From: an uncultured Collinsella sp.
GTDB taxonomy: Bacteria > Actinomycetota > Coriobacteriia > Coriobacteriales > Coriobacteriaceae
Reading direction: 5' to 3'
DNA length: 64,000 nucleotides
Assembly: GCA_902497025.1 (NCBI GenBank)
Contig: CABVDJ010000004.1
Coordinates: forward strand, 35,905-99,904
Under the pieces are notes generated by a model. It had not been told where the DNA came from and ran no database searches. It was given only the letters and a program-made list of their open reading frames with translations. Positions 42,956-51,292 of the stretch are shown here, in pieces (the stretch's first letter is position 1; the number at the start of each line of letters is the position of its first letter). Made by a program: the position numbers and the translations under genes.

Positions 42956-44212
42956 CTAGGCGGACTTCTTCTTGCTGTCGGAGACCATCATGTAGACGGT
43001 GAGCACGACGGCGATGGCGGCGATCACGATGGCGCCGTAGAAGGACTGCTGGTAGGCGGCGCTGCCGGCCTCAGCGTGATACAGCACGGCAGTGATGGGC
43101 TGGCTGATCCAGGTAGAAGCGGCGTAGCCCAGGAACATGATGCCGTAGTTGACACCGATGTTGCTGGTGCCAAAGGCGCCACCGGTGAGCGGCGGGTAGA
43201 TGACGAGCAGGGCGCCAAAGCTAAAGCCAAGCAGGGCGAGCGCCACAAAGAACATGCTCTGCGTAAAGCTCATCGACATGATGACGAGCGCGACGATGGT
43301 CACGACGAGGCTGATGAGCAGCGACTTGTAGGCGCCGAGCTTGTCGATGATCTGGCCAAAGGACAGACGGCCGACCAGGTTGGCGCAGGTGTTGACGGAG
43401 ACCACCACGCCGCCGAGGGCGACAGCCGCGGCGCTCGTGGGGTCGGCGAAGAGCTGGACGGCGGCGATGGAGGCAACCTTGCCCACGAGCAGGGTGCCCG
43501 CGGTGGCGGCAAAGGCGAAGGTGACGATGAGGACCCAAAAGCGCGGGGTTTTGACCATCTCGCCCGGGGTGAGGTCACCGAAGGTGCCGGCGTGCGCGCC
43601 GCCCTTGGGGGCCTCGAAGCCCTCGGGCAACCAACCGGCCTCGGGGGCCTTCAGGAACAGGGCGGAGGCGGCGATCGTCACAAAGAAGATGACGCCGAGT
43701 GCCTTAAGGGCGCCAAAGATGCCCAGGCTCGGAATGAGCAGCGAGGCGAGCACCGGGGACAACACGGCGGGGCCGGCGGTCGAAGCGGCCAGGGTGATGC
43801 CGGAGGCGAGACCCTTCTTGTCGATGAACCACTTTTGGCCGGTGGTGAGCGCCGGGTTGTAGCCCAGGCCGTTGCCGACGGCGGCGACGAGCGAGAACCA
43901 CAGGTAGAACTGCCACGGCTCGGTGACGGTGCCGGACATGAACCAGCCAACGCCGTAGCACACGGCGGCGGCGATCACGACGTTGCGGGGACCGATCTTA
44001 TCGGAGATGCGGCCGGCGAAGATGCCCGTCACGGCCATGATGGTCTGAAAGACCGGGAAAGCCCAGGTGAGGGCGCTGGACCACTCGGGGTAGACGGCGA
44101 GCAGGTTCTTGCTCACGACGGAATACAGCGCGATGGAGCTGATGAAGAACATGGTGACGCACGCGGCGGAAAGCACGACGGCGCGACCCTTGTTGGAGTT
44201 GGTGGAAGCCAT
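42956..44212 (-). CDS. MFS transporter, OFA (oxalate/formate antiporter-like) type
   Basis: A 418-residue carrier with twelve membrane helices. Helix 1 begins GRAVVLSAACVTMFFISSIALYSV. The signature loop GRISDKIGPRNVV after helix 2, GLGYNPALTTGQKWFIDKKGLASGI and the C-half loop GRLSFGQIIDKLG fit the OFA branch of MFS. Such carriers move organic anions. Flanking SDR and Gfo/Idh genes suggest it imports their substrate. AAAGAG precedes the start. Confidence 0.88.
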   Translation of the reverse strand: MASTNSNKGRAVVLSAACVTMFFISSIALYSVVSKNLLAVYPEWSSALTWAFPVFQTIMAVTGIFAGRISDKIGPRNVVIAAAVCYGVGWFMSGTVTEPWQFYLWFSLVAAVGNGLGYNPALTTGQKWFIDKKGLASGITLAASTAGPAVLSPVLASLLIPSLGIFGALKALGVIFFVTIAASALFLKAPEAGWLPEGFEAPKGGAHAGTFGDLTPGEMVKTPRFWVLIVTFAFAATAGTLLVGKVASIAAVQLFADPTSAAAVALGGVVVSVNTCANLVGRLSFGQIIDKLGAYKSLLISLVVTIVALVIMSMSFTQSMFFVALALLGFSFGALLVIYPPLTGGAFGTSNIGVNYGIMFLGYAASTWISQPITAVLYHAEAGSAAYQQSFYGAIVIAAIAVVLTVYMMVSDSKKKSA

Positions 44213-44277
44213 TGGACTCTTTCTAATCGATACGGGGGAGGAGCGGGCGTGTCCGCGGAGCCTCCCTGTCGGGTTGT

Positions 44278-45159
44278 TTACTGGTCAGTCGGCTTTGCGA
44301 CGCCGGACTCATCGGACCAAAGCTCGACACCCTTGTTCTTGAGGTAGTTGTCGGCAAAGGCTCGGCGACCGCCGGGCTTGGCGGTGAGGTCGCCCATCAT
44401 GTTGGAGAAGCCGCCGTCGACCTTGATGGCGTCGCCGGTGGTAAAGTCTGAGCGCGTGGACGCCAGGAACATGACGGCGTTGGCGATATCGCTGACCTCG
44501 CCGATGCGGCGCGTGGCGATGAGGCGGCTGCGGCTCTTCTCGACCTCGGGATCGGCGTAAAAGCTTGCCGACATGGGGGTCTTGACGAAGCAGGGCTCGA
44601 CGCAGTTGGAGCGCACGCCGTAGGGACCCCACTCGGCAGCCAGCATCTTGGACATCATGTTGACGCCCGCCTTGGTGGAGCTGTACACGCCCGAGAACGT
44701 TTCGGGGGAGTGACTGGCGACGGTGGAGATGTGAACCAGGCGGCCCTGGCCGGCCTTGATCATCTCGCGACCAAAGCGCTGCGAGGTGATGAAGTAGCCG
44801 GTGAGGTTGACGTTGATGACCTCGTTCCAGTCGGAGAGCGGCAGGTCCTCCATGGCTGCGAAGCGCAGGATGCCGGCGGTGTTGACGAGGACGTCGACAC
44901 GGCCGAAGTTGGCGATGGTGGCGTCGACGGCAGCCTGAACCTCGGCCTCGTCGGTGGCGTTCATCTTGTAACCCTCGGCGTGGATGCCAAACTCGGCAGC
45001 AAGGTCGGCGGCAGCGGCCTTGACCTTCTCCTCGTCCAGGTCGAGCAGGACGACGTTGGCGCCGTTGCGGGCGAACTCGCGGCAAATCTCGACGCCCATA
45101 CCGCCGAGCGCGCCGGTCACGGCGCAGACATCGCCCTCGAGCTTAAGCCAATTGCTCAT
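44278..45159 (-). CDS. short-chain dehydrogenase/reductase
   Basis: A 293-residue classical SDR. The cofactor loop is TGALGGMGVE, with Asp-type acidic residue VLLDLDEEK favouring NAD(H). NTAGIL, catalytic Ser in HISTVASHS and YSSTKAGVN are present. The last ~35 residues extend past the usual SDR end. It resembles gluconate 5-dehydrogenase-like polyol dehydrogenases. First gene of the operon; AGAAGGGAAG precedes ATG 45159. The divergent LysR gene probably controls it. Confidence 0.9.
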   Translation of the reverse strand: MSNWLKLEGDVCAVTGALGGMGVEICREFARNGANVVLLDLDEEKVKAAAADLAAEFGIHAEGYKMNATDEAEVQAAVDATIANFGRVDVLVNTAGILRFAAMEDLPLSDWNEVINVNLTGYFITSQRFGREMIKAGQGRLVHISTVASHSPETFSGVYSSTKAGVNMMSKMLAAEWGPYGVRSNCVEPCFVKTPMSASFYADPEVEKSRSRLIATRRIGEVSDIANAVMFLASTRSDFTTGDAIKVDGGFSNMMGDLTAKPGGRRAFADNYLKNKGVELWSDESGVAKPTDQ

Positions 45160-45228
45160 AGGAACTTCCCTTCTTATGCCTCCCGGTGGGTCGCTCCCAT
45201 TAACCGACCCACGTGGTTTTCGCTGGTT

Positions 45229-45257
45229 ATCGTATGCTTTGCATTTGCGCAGGTGAA
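45229..45257 (-). promoter_or_regulatory. putative promoter of the SDR operon
   Basis: On the minus strand TTCACC and TACGAT are 17 bp apart. They sit in the 233-bp divergent region shared with the LysR gene, where a LysR site would be expected. Confidence 0.4.
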
Positions 45258-45392
45258 TTGCATATTTGTTAGAATGGCGTTAACCATAGGTTTACACTGT
45301 GCGATGCAGTTTATTCTCAATTGAGCGCATGACCTGCGAAAACAACCTCCTGTGGCACCATGTGGCCACGGGCGCGAAAACGGGAGATTAAC

Positions 45393-46271
45393 GTGTACGA
45401 TCGACGACTTGAGGCCATATCGGCCGCCGCGGAGCTGGGAAGCTTCTCGCGCGCGGCGGCAAAACTACGTGTGTCGACCCCGGCTCTCGTCAAACAGGTG
45501 TCGGGGTTCGAGGCCGAGTTTGGCATCACGTTGTTCGAGCGCTCGCATTCGGGCGTTAAGGTGACGCCGGCGGGTGCGCTGCTGGTAGACGATGCGCGCT
45601 CGATCATGCGTCAGTCCGAGGATGCGTTGCGCCGTGCCCGACGCGCGGCGGGCGATGGCGGTGCCGTGCGCCTGGGCGTGTCGATGATGTGCCCGGGGCG
45701 CCAAACGCTGTCGATGTGGTCGGGCATCCACGATCTGGAACCGTCGCTGCGATTTGAGATCGTGCCGGTAAGCGATCTCTACGACGAGCGCGAGACCGTC
45801 ATGCGCAGCTTGGGCCGCGAGGTCGATGTGGTGCAATCGAGTTTTTCAACCCCACGCTGGGGTGATGCCTGCCAAAAGCTCCTTATCGTCAACGTACCGT
45901 TTTATATTGATGTGCCGCGCACGAGCCCGCTTGCGCGCAAGACGCGCATCACAGTTGCCGACCTGGAGGGCATGCGCCTGCGCGTGCTCCGTCACGGCAA
46001 CGACGCCATGGACAGCCTGCGCATCGACCTTTTGGCCGACGGCGGCGTGGACGTGATCGACGTGGATAGCTTTGACTTTGCGCTTTTTAACGAGGCGGAG
46101 GAAAAGGGCGACGCGGTGCTCACTTGCGGGGCGTGGTCGGGCGTGCACCCGGCTTTTGTAGGCGTGCCGTTCCTATGTGGCCGCGAGGTGCCGGTCTTCT
46201 TGCACTACCCGCTCGAGCCCACCCTTCAAGTACAAAAATTCGTCAACGCCATGGCCCAACTCCTCAAGTAG
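45393..46271 (+). CDS. LysR family transcriptional regulator
   Basis: A 292-residue regulator. The N-terminal winged helix (AAAELGSFSRAAAKLRVSTPALVKQVSGFEAEFGITLFERSHSGVKVTPAG) is typical, followed by a periplasmic-binding-like effector domain. GTG 45393 follows GGGAG; the frame extends 11 codons upstream without a site. It is divergent from the SDR-MFS-Gfo operon, the classic arrangement for a LysR activator responding to the pathway substrate. Confidence 0.9.
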   Translation: MYDRRLEAISAAAELGSFSRAAAKLRVSTPALVKQVSGFEAEFGITLFERSHSGVKVTPAGALLVDDARSIMRQSEDALRRARRAAGDGGAVRLGVSMMCPGRQTLSMWSGIHDLEPSLRFEIVPVSDLYDERETVMRSLGREVDVVQSSFSTPRWGDACQKLLIVNVPFYIDVPRTSPLARKTRITVADLEGMRLRVLRHGNDAMDSLRIDLLADGGVDVIDVDSFDFALFNEAEEKGDAVLTCGAWSGVHPAFVGVPFLCGREVPVFLHYPLEPTLQVQKFVNAMAQLLK

Positions 46272-46283
46272 CTTACACAAAAC

Positions 46284-46311
46284 GAGGCCCTGGCCAAACG
46301 GCCAGGGCCTC
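46284..46311. terminator. stem-loop downstream of lysR
   Basis: GAGGCCCTGGCC-AAAC-GGCCAGGGCCTC is perfect, but no T-run follows directly. Confidence 0.6.
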
Positions 46312-46354
46312 ACTAACCTTTATTTCGATTTAAACGACGGGCTGATCACGCGTA

Positions 46355-46462
46355 GGAGGGTGCCCCGTGGGCGGCGGGGTATTTCCTCCGCGCGCAGTTT
46401 CGCAGCGAAGCGAGAATGTTTGAGCACGGAGGAATTACCCCGCCGCCCACGGGGCACCCTCC
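46355..46462. repeat. 108-bp long-arm hairpin element
   Basis: The arms 46355-46390 and 46427-46462 are 36-bp complements with one mismatch. The 36-nt loop has TTTCGCAGCGAA and AGCGAGAATG; its reverse complement loosely resembles the core of the 14590 element. It ends 14 bp from the stop of the ABC gene on the minus strand. Confidence 0.88.
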
Positions 46463-46476
46463 GTCAGTAACCGGTC

Positions 46477-48396
46477 CTACTCCAGCTCAAACGCACCCGT
46501 GTACAGCTGGTAGTAATATCCGCGCTTGGCGATCAGCTCGTCGTGGTTGCCGCGCTCGATGATGCGGCCGTGATCCAGACAGATGATCGCGTCGGAGTTG
46601 CGCACGGTGGAAAGGCGGTGCGCGATGACAAACGTCGTGCGGCCCTCCATGAGCTTGTCCATGCCCGCCTGCACGATGGCTTCGGTGCGGGTGTCGATGG
46701 AGCTCGTGGCCTCGTCCAGAATCATTGCCGGCGGATCGGCGACGGCGGCGCGGGCGATCGAGATCAGCTGGCGCTGGCCCTGCGACAGCTGGGCGCCGTT
46801 GCCGGTGAGCATGGTGTCATAGCCGTCGGGGAGGCGGGTGATAAAGTCGTCCGCGCCCGCGAGCTTTGCCGCCGCGATGCACTCCTCGTCGGTGGCATCC
46901 AGGTTGCCGTAGCGGATGTTATCCATCACGGTGCCGGTGAACAGGTTCACGTCCTGCAGCACGACGCCCAGCGAGCGGCGCAGATCGGCCTTGCGGATCT
47001 TATTGACGTTGATGCCGTCGTAGCGAATCTTGCCGTCGGCAATGTCATAGAAGCGGTTGATGAGGTTGGTGATGGTCGTCTTGCCGGCACCGGTGGCGCC
47101 GACAAACGCGACCTTCTGGCCCGGCTTGGCAAACACGGACACGCCGTGCAGCACCTCGTGGTCGGGCGTGTAGCCAAAGTCCACGTTGTCCATGACCAGG
47201 TCACCGCGCAGCGGCACGTACTCGATCTCGCCGGTTGCGCGGTGCGGATGTTTCCATGCCCACATGCCGGTGTGGTGGTCAGCCTCCTCGAACTCCCAAG
47301 TCTCGGGGTTCACCTGTGCGTTGACGAGCGTCACGTAGCCTTCGTCGGCCTCGGGCTTCTCGTCGATGAGCTCAAAGATGCGGTCGGCGCCGGCGAGGCC
47401 CATGACCACGGCGTTGATCTGCTGCGAGATCTGGCCGATCTGTCCGCAGAACTGCTTGGTCATGTTGAGGAACGGCACCACGACGGCGATGGACAGCGCC
47501 ATGCCCGAGATGCTCAGGTTGGGCACGCCCAGCGCCAGGAAAATGCCGCCCGCCAGTGCGACCAGCACGTAGAGCAGGTTGCCCAGGTTCATAAGGATGG
47601 GCATGAGGATGTTGGCGTACATGTTGGCCTTCTGGGAGACCTCGAAGAGCTTTTCGTTGCGCTCGTCAAAATCGGCCTCGGCGGCAGACTCGTGGCAGAA
47701 CGCCTTGACGACCTTCTGGCCGTTCATGACCTCCTCGATATGGCCCTCGACCACGCCGAGCTCGGTCTGCTGCGCAATGAAGAAGCGCGCGGAGTTGGAG
47801 CCGAGCAGCTTGGTCATAAAGGTCATAAAGGCGACGCCGGCGATGATGACCAGGCACATCCACACGCTGTAGTACAGCATGATAAAGAACACCGTGACGA
47901 TGATGATGATCGTCATGAGCAGGTTGGGCAGCGACTGGCTGATCATCTGACGCAGCGTGTCGATGTCGTTGGTGTAGTGGCTCATGATATCGCCGCGCTG
48001 GTGCGTGTCGAAGTAGCGGATCGGCAGGTCCTGCATGCGGTTGAACATCTTCTCGCGCAGCTTCTCGAGCGAGCCCTGCGTGACGATAGCCATGGCGCGG
48101 TTCCAGAAGAGCGAGGACAGGACGCCGACGCCGTAGATGCAGGCGAGGGTGGTCACGAGCTGCAGAATCTTGGGCTGCGCGGCTTCCCAATCGCCCGACT
48201 GCCACGATTCGCTAATAATTTGCAGGGCGCTCTGCAGGAAGGTCGCGCCGATGGAGTTGATGATGGCGCAGAGCACCACGCCGGCGACGACAAGGGGCAA
48301 AAGCACGGGATAGAAGCCAAAGAGCGTCTTGATGAGGCGCGACATGGTGCCGCCCTTACGGTTGAGCGCGCGCTCGGCGGTCGTTGCCTTACTCAT
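46477..48396 (-). CDS. ABC exporter half, catalytic subunit
   Basis: A 639-residue fused permease/ATPase. Six membrane helices are followed by a ~60-residue acidic inter-domain insert (about 345-395). The ATPase domain has Walker A GATGAGKTT, signature LSQGQRQ and Walker B ILDEATSS with intact Glu. It pairs with the degenerate subunit encoded just upstream; the two genes overlap by 8 bp. AAGGAGG precedes ATG 48396. Third gene of the MarR-controlled operon. Confidence 0.92.
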   Translation of the reverse strand: MSKATTAERALNRKGGTMSRLIKTLFGFYPVLLPLVVAGVVLCAIINSIGATFLQSALQIISESWQSGDWEAAQPKILQLVTTLACIYGVGVLSSLFWNRAMAIVTQGSLEKLREKMFNRMQDLPIRYFDTHQRGDIMSHYTNDIDTLRQMISQSLPNLLMTIIIIVTVFFIMLYYSVWMCLVIIAGVAFMTFMTKLLGSNSARFFIAQQTELGVVEGHIEEVMNGQKVVKAFCHESAAEADFDERNEKLFEVSQKANMYANILMPILMNLGNLLYVLVALAGGIFLALGVPNLSISGMALSIAVVVPFLNMTKQFCGQIGQISQQINAVVMGLAGADRIFELIDEKPEADEGYVTLVNAQVNPETWEFEEADHHTGMWAWKHPHRATGEIEYVPLRGDLVMDNVDFGYTPDHEVLHGVSVFAKPGQKVAFVGATGAGKTTITNLINRFYDIADGKIRYDGINVNKIRKADLRRSLGVVLQDVNLFTGTVMDNIRYGNLDATDEECIAAAKLAGADDFITRLPDGYDTMLTGNGAQLSQGQRQLISIARAAVADPPAMILDEATSSIDTRTEAIVQAGMDKLMEGRTTFVIAHRLSTVRNSDAIICLDHGRIIERGNHDELIAKRGYYYQLYTGAFELE

Positions 48397-50233
48397 GTGC
48401 CTCGCCTCCTTCCTGGGTCTGAGCTTGCGTTGCGGTCATGTCGGTGTTGTCTGCCGCCGTGTTCGCGTCGCCAGAGACGTCGTCGGCGTCTTGCGTACCT
48501 TCGGCAGACATCTTGTTTTGCGAGGTAAAGGTCTCGCGGTAGATCTCGCTCGTCTTAAGCAGCTCGTCATGGTTGCCGATCTGCGCGATTCGGCCGCCCT
48601 CCATGACGATGATGCGGTCTGCGTCCTGTACGGAGCTGATGCGCTGGGCGATGATGAGCTTGGTCGTGTTGGGCAGATAGCTTGCCAGCCCTGCGCGGAT
48701 CTTGGCGTCGGTCTTGGTGTCGACGGCGCTGGTGGAGTCGTCCAGGATCAAGATCTTGGGGCGACGCAGCAGGGCGCGTGCAATGCACAGGCGCTGCTTC
48801 TGACCGCCCGAAACATTAGAGCCGCCCTGTTCGATCCAGGTGTCGTAGCCCTTGGGGAAACCGTCGACAAACTCGTCGGCGCAGGCCAGATGCGCTGCCT
48901 CGCGGACTTCCTCGTCGGTGGCGTTCGGGTCGCCCCAACGCAGGTTCTCGGCGATGGTGCCGCTAAACAGCACGTTTTTCTGCAGCACCATGGCGACCTG
49001 GTGACGCAGCGCGTCCAGGTCGTAGTCGCGCACGTCCACGCCGCCCACGCGCACAGTGCCTTCGGTGGTGTCGTACAGGCGGGCGATGAGGTTAACGAGC
49101 GTGGACTTGGCCGAGCCGGTGCCGCCGATGATGCCGATGGTCTCGCCGCTCGTAATGTGCAGGTCGATATCGTCGAGCGCCTGGCGCTTCGCATGCTTGG
49201 AATACTTAAAGCTCACGTGGTCAAAGTCGATGGAACCGTCGGCAACCTCGAGCACGGGCTCGGCGGGATCGGCGATCGTGGGCTCGGCGGCCAGCACCTC
49301 GGCAATGCGGTGTGCCGATTCGTCGGCCATGGTCACCATGACAAAGATCATCGACAGCTGCATCAGGCTCATGAGAATCTGGAAACCATAGGTAAAGGTC
49401 GAGGAGAGCTGGCCCACGTCGAACAGCGTGCCCTGGCTCGTGATGATGAGCTTGGAGCCCAGGTAGATGATGACGACAAACGCGCCGTTGACGCAGATGT
49501 TCATCATGGGGTTGTTAAAGGCGAGCAGCTTCTCGGCGCGGGTGAAGTCCATCTGGACGTCGCGCGCGGCGGTCGCGAACTTCTCCTTCTCAAAGTCTTC
49601 GCGCACATAGCTCTTGACCACGCGCATGCCGGTGACGTTTTCCTCGACGGACTCGTTAAGGGCATCGTACTTGTGGAACACGCGCGAGAAGATGGGGCGC
49701 ACCTTAAAGATGATAAAGAACAGTCCAAAGCCCAGCAGCGGAATGATGACCAGGTAGACCATGGCGACGCTGCCGCCCATGATGAACGCCATGGTAAAGG
49801 CGAAGATCAATACCAGCGGCGCGCGCACGGCGATACGGATGATCATCATAAAGGCCTGCTGCACGTTGTTGATATCGGTGGTCAGGCGCGTGACGAGCGA
49901 TGAGCTCGAGAACTCATCGATGTTGGCAAAGCTGAACGTCTGGATTTTGTAGAACAGGTCGTGACGCAGGTTCTTGGCGAAGCCGCAGCTCGCATGGCTG
50001 CAGGTGACGCCTGCCGCGGCGCCAAAAGCAAGCGATGTCAGCGCGATGAGCACCAAAAGGCCCGCGGTGGGAAGCATCTCGGCTACGGTGGCGCCGTCTT
50101 TGATGGCGTCGATCAGGTTGGCGGTGATAAATGGAATCAGCATCTCGCAGAGCACCTCGCCAAGCACGAGCAACGGCGTGGCAACGGTGACTTTCATATA
50201 GTCGCGGATGCTGCCCATGAGGGTTTTAATCAT
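48389..50233 (-). CDS. ABC exporter half, degenerate-site subunit
   Basis: A 614-residue fused permease/ATPase. Walker A is unusual: GGTGSAKST (about 370-378), with Ala where the loop normally has Gly before Lys. The signature VSGGQ is canonical. Walker B ends LDDST, lacking the catalytic Glu. It is the non-hydrolysing member of the heterodimer. The C-terminal ~50 residues are Asp/Thr/Gln-rich. GGGAGG lies inside the end of the MarR gene, which it overlaps by 8 bp. Confidence 0.92.
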   Translation of the reverse strand: MIKTLMGSIRDYMKVTVATPLLVLGEVLCEMLIPFITANLIDAIKDGATVAEMLPTAGLLVLIALTSLAFGAAAGVTCSHASCGFAKNLRHDLFYKIQTFSFANIDEFSSSSLVTRLTTDINNVQQAFMMIIRIAVRAPLVLIFAFTMAFIMGGSVAMVYLVIIPLLGFGLFFIIFKVRPIFSRVFHKYDALNESVEENVTGMRVVKSYVREDFEKEKFATAARDVQMDFTRAEKLLAFNNPMMNICVNGAFVVIIYLGSKLIITSQGTLFDVGQLSSTFTYGFQILMSLMQLSMIFVMVTMADESAHRIAEVLAAEPTIADPAEPVLEVADGSIDFDHVSFKYSKHAKRQALDDIDLHITSGETIGIIGGTGSAKSTLVNLIARLYDTTEGTVRVGGVDVRDYDLDALRHQVAMVLQKNVLFSGTIAENLRWGDPNATDEEVREAAHLACADEFVDGFPKGYDTWIEQGGSNVSGGQKQRLCIARALLRRPKILILDDSTSAVDTKTDAKIRAGLASYLPNTTKLIIAQRISSVQDADRIIVMEGGRIAQIGNHDELLKTSEIYRETFTSQNKMSAEGTQDADDVSGDANTAADNTDMTATQAQTQEGGEAHE

Positions 50234-50732
50234 CCAGTTCCTCCCAGGTTACGCGGATTTTATCGAGCATTTCGGCGAGGTCCTCGCGCTCGTCATGGGT
50301 GAGCGCGCTAAAGGCCTGCTCTCTAAAGCGAATGCGGGCCGCCTGCTCTACGTGGGCCTTTTCCCATCCCGCTTCGGTCAGGCGAATGGTGAGCTGCCGC
50401 CGGTCTTTGGGATTGCGGCTGCGCTCGATAAGGCCGGCGCATTCGATCTTGGAGAGAATCTCGGAAAGCGAACCGGGCTTAAGATCAAAGTGCAGGCCTA
50501 GTTCCTGCTGTGACATCTCGCCGTTTGGCTGCTTGGCGAGCAAGCAGACGATGGGGGCCTTTCCCGAGGCGCCGCCGCCGTGAAAGTGCAGAAAGTGGCC
50601 GCAGAAGCCCAGCCCGTTTAGGATGTGCTTGGCGAGCGCGTCTGATTGGGACTGTGCCGCGGGCGCATCTGCGGGTTCATGGGGGTCGCCGCCCGGCGTG
50701 TGGGGGCAGAGGCCGATGTGGTCATCGCACAT
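50226..50732 (-). CDS. MarR family transcriptional regulator
   Basis: A 168-residue winged-helix regulator. The N-terminal ~45 residues carry an unusual Cys/His set (MCDDHIGLCPHTPGGDPHEP) and a further GFCGHFLHFHGGG segment, which might bind a metal. The DNA-binding part is EMSQQELGLHFDLKPGSLSEILSKIECAGLIERSRNPKDRRQLTIRLTEAG. AAAGGAG precedes ATG 50732. First gene of the operon with the two ABC halves. Its operator is the 9-bp inverted repeat at 50749-50784. Confidence 0.9.
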   Translation of the reverse strand: MCDDHIGLCPHTPGGDPHEPADAPAAQSQSDALAKHILNGLGFCGHFLHFHGGGASGKAPIVCLLAKQPNGEMSQQELGLHFDLKPGSLSEILSKIECAGLIERSRNPKDRRQLTIRLTEAGWEKAHVEQAARIRFREQAFSALTHDEREDLAEMLDKIRVTWEELDD

Positions 50733-50748
50733 GGTGTCGCTCCTTTCT

Positions 50749-50811
50749 TTAGTTAGGTAGTGCAATTGTTTTGTGCCTAACTAATTTAGGAGTGCAAGAA
50801 ATAAATGTCAA
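50749..50811 (-). promoter_or_regulatory. promoter and likely operator of the MarR-ABC operon
   Basis: On the minus strand TTGACA (50811-50806) and TAAATT (50788-50783) are 17 bp apart, a near-consensus promoter. A perfect inverted repeat TTAGTTAGG...CCTAACTAA (50749-50757, 50776-50784) overlaps the -10 and start region, as expected for MarR repression. Confidence 0.82.
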
Positions 50812-50828
50812 GGTACCAAACTTATTAA

Positions 50829-50856
50829 GTTACGGCGTTTTACCAAACGCCGTAAC
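50829..50856. repeat. perfect palindrome GTTACGGCGTTT-TACC
   Basis: The 12-bp arms are perfect with loop TACC. The hairpin after prfA (63971-63994) has the same loop and CGTT/AACG inner stem with different outer bases. No gene is visible in 50857-51026. Confidence 0.75.
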
Positions 50857-51026
50857 CGCTCGACGCTGCAAACGCTCCTAAGCGGCAATCTGATCCCTTG
50901 GGGACGAAGGAAAAGGTATCGTTTTGGGCTGCGATGATGCCTTTCGAAGCGGCCTTGCCAAAAACTATGCCTAATTACTACGATGAATCCAGCATCGCTG
51001 ACCACAACAGCTGTTTCTGAAAAAAC

Positions 51027-51104
51027 GCAAGCTATCTACCTGCGGTTTTGTTGGAGAGAAATTCGCTGTGGTTGGAGGCGGGCGGTTAAACGTAGTAAAT
51101 AGGC
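51027..51104. repeat. truncated copy of the CTACTACGTTT element
   Basis: It starts at GCAAGCTATCTACCTGCGG and ends GTTAAACGTAGTAAATAGGC. It aligns to the right ~75 bp of the 41528 copy; the left end is missing. 51105-51292 shows no other clear feature. Confidence 0.7.
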
Positions 51105-51292
51105 ATAGTTTTGAAATGGCGCTATATGAGTAGCATCAACTAGGCCGCTATGGAGCAAACAGCCCCCATTTCCGAAACCTTTCCGCAACAATTTGACCTC
51201 CACGGCGCCACCGCCCGCCCACAACGCCTCCTGCGCTACACTTAGTCGCACTGTGGCGCTGCTGCGCCGTGCCCGAACCAAGGGAGACCCTC

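Noticed and set aside
41741..44347. An 868-codon open frame on the plus strand.
   Set aside because: It lies antisense to the Gfo/Idh and MFS genes, its translation is low-complexity Gly/Asp/His, and it is a by-product of high-GC codon bias on the other strand.
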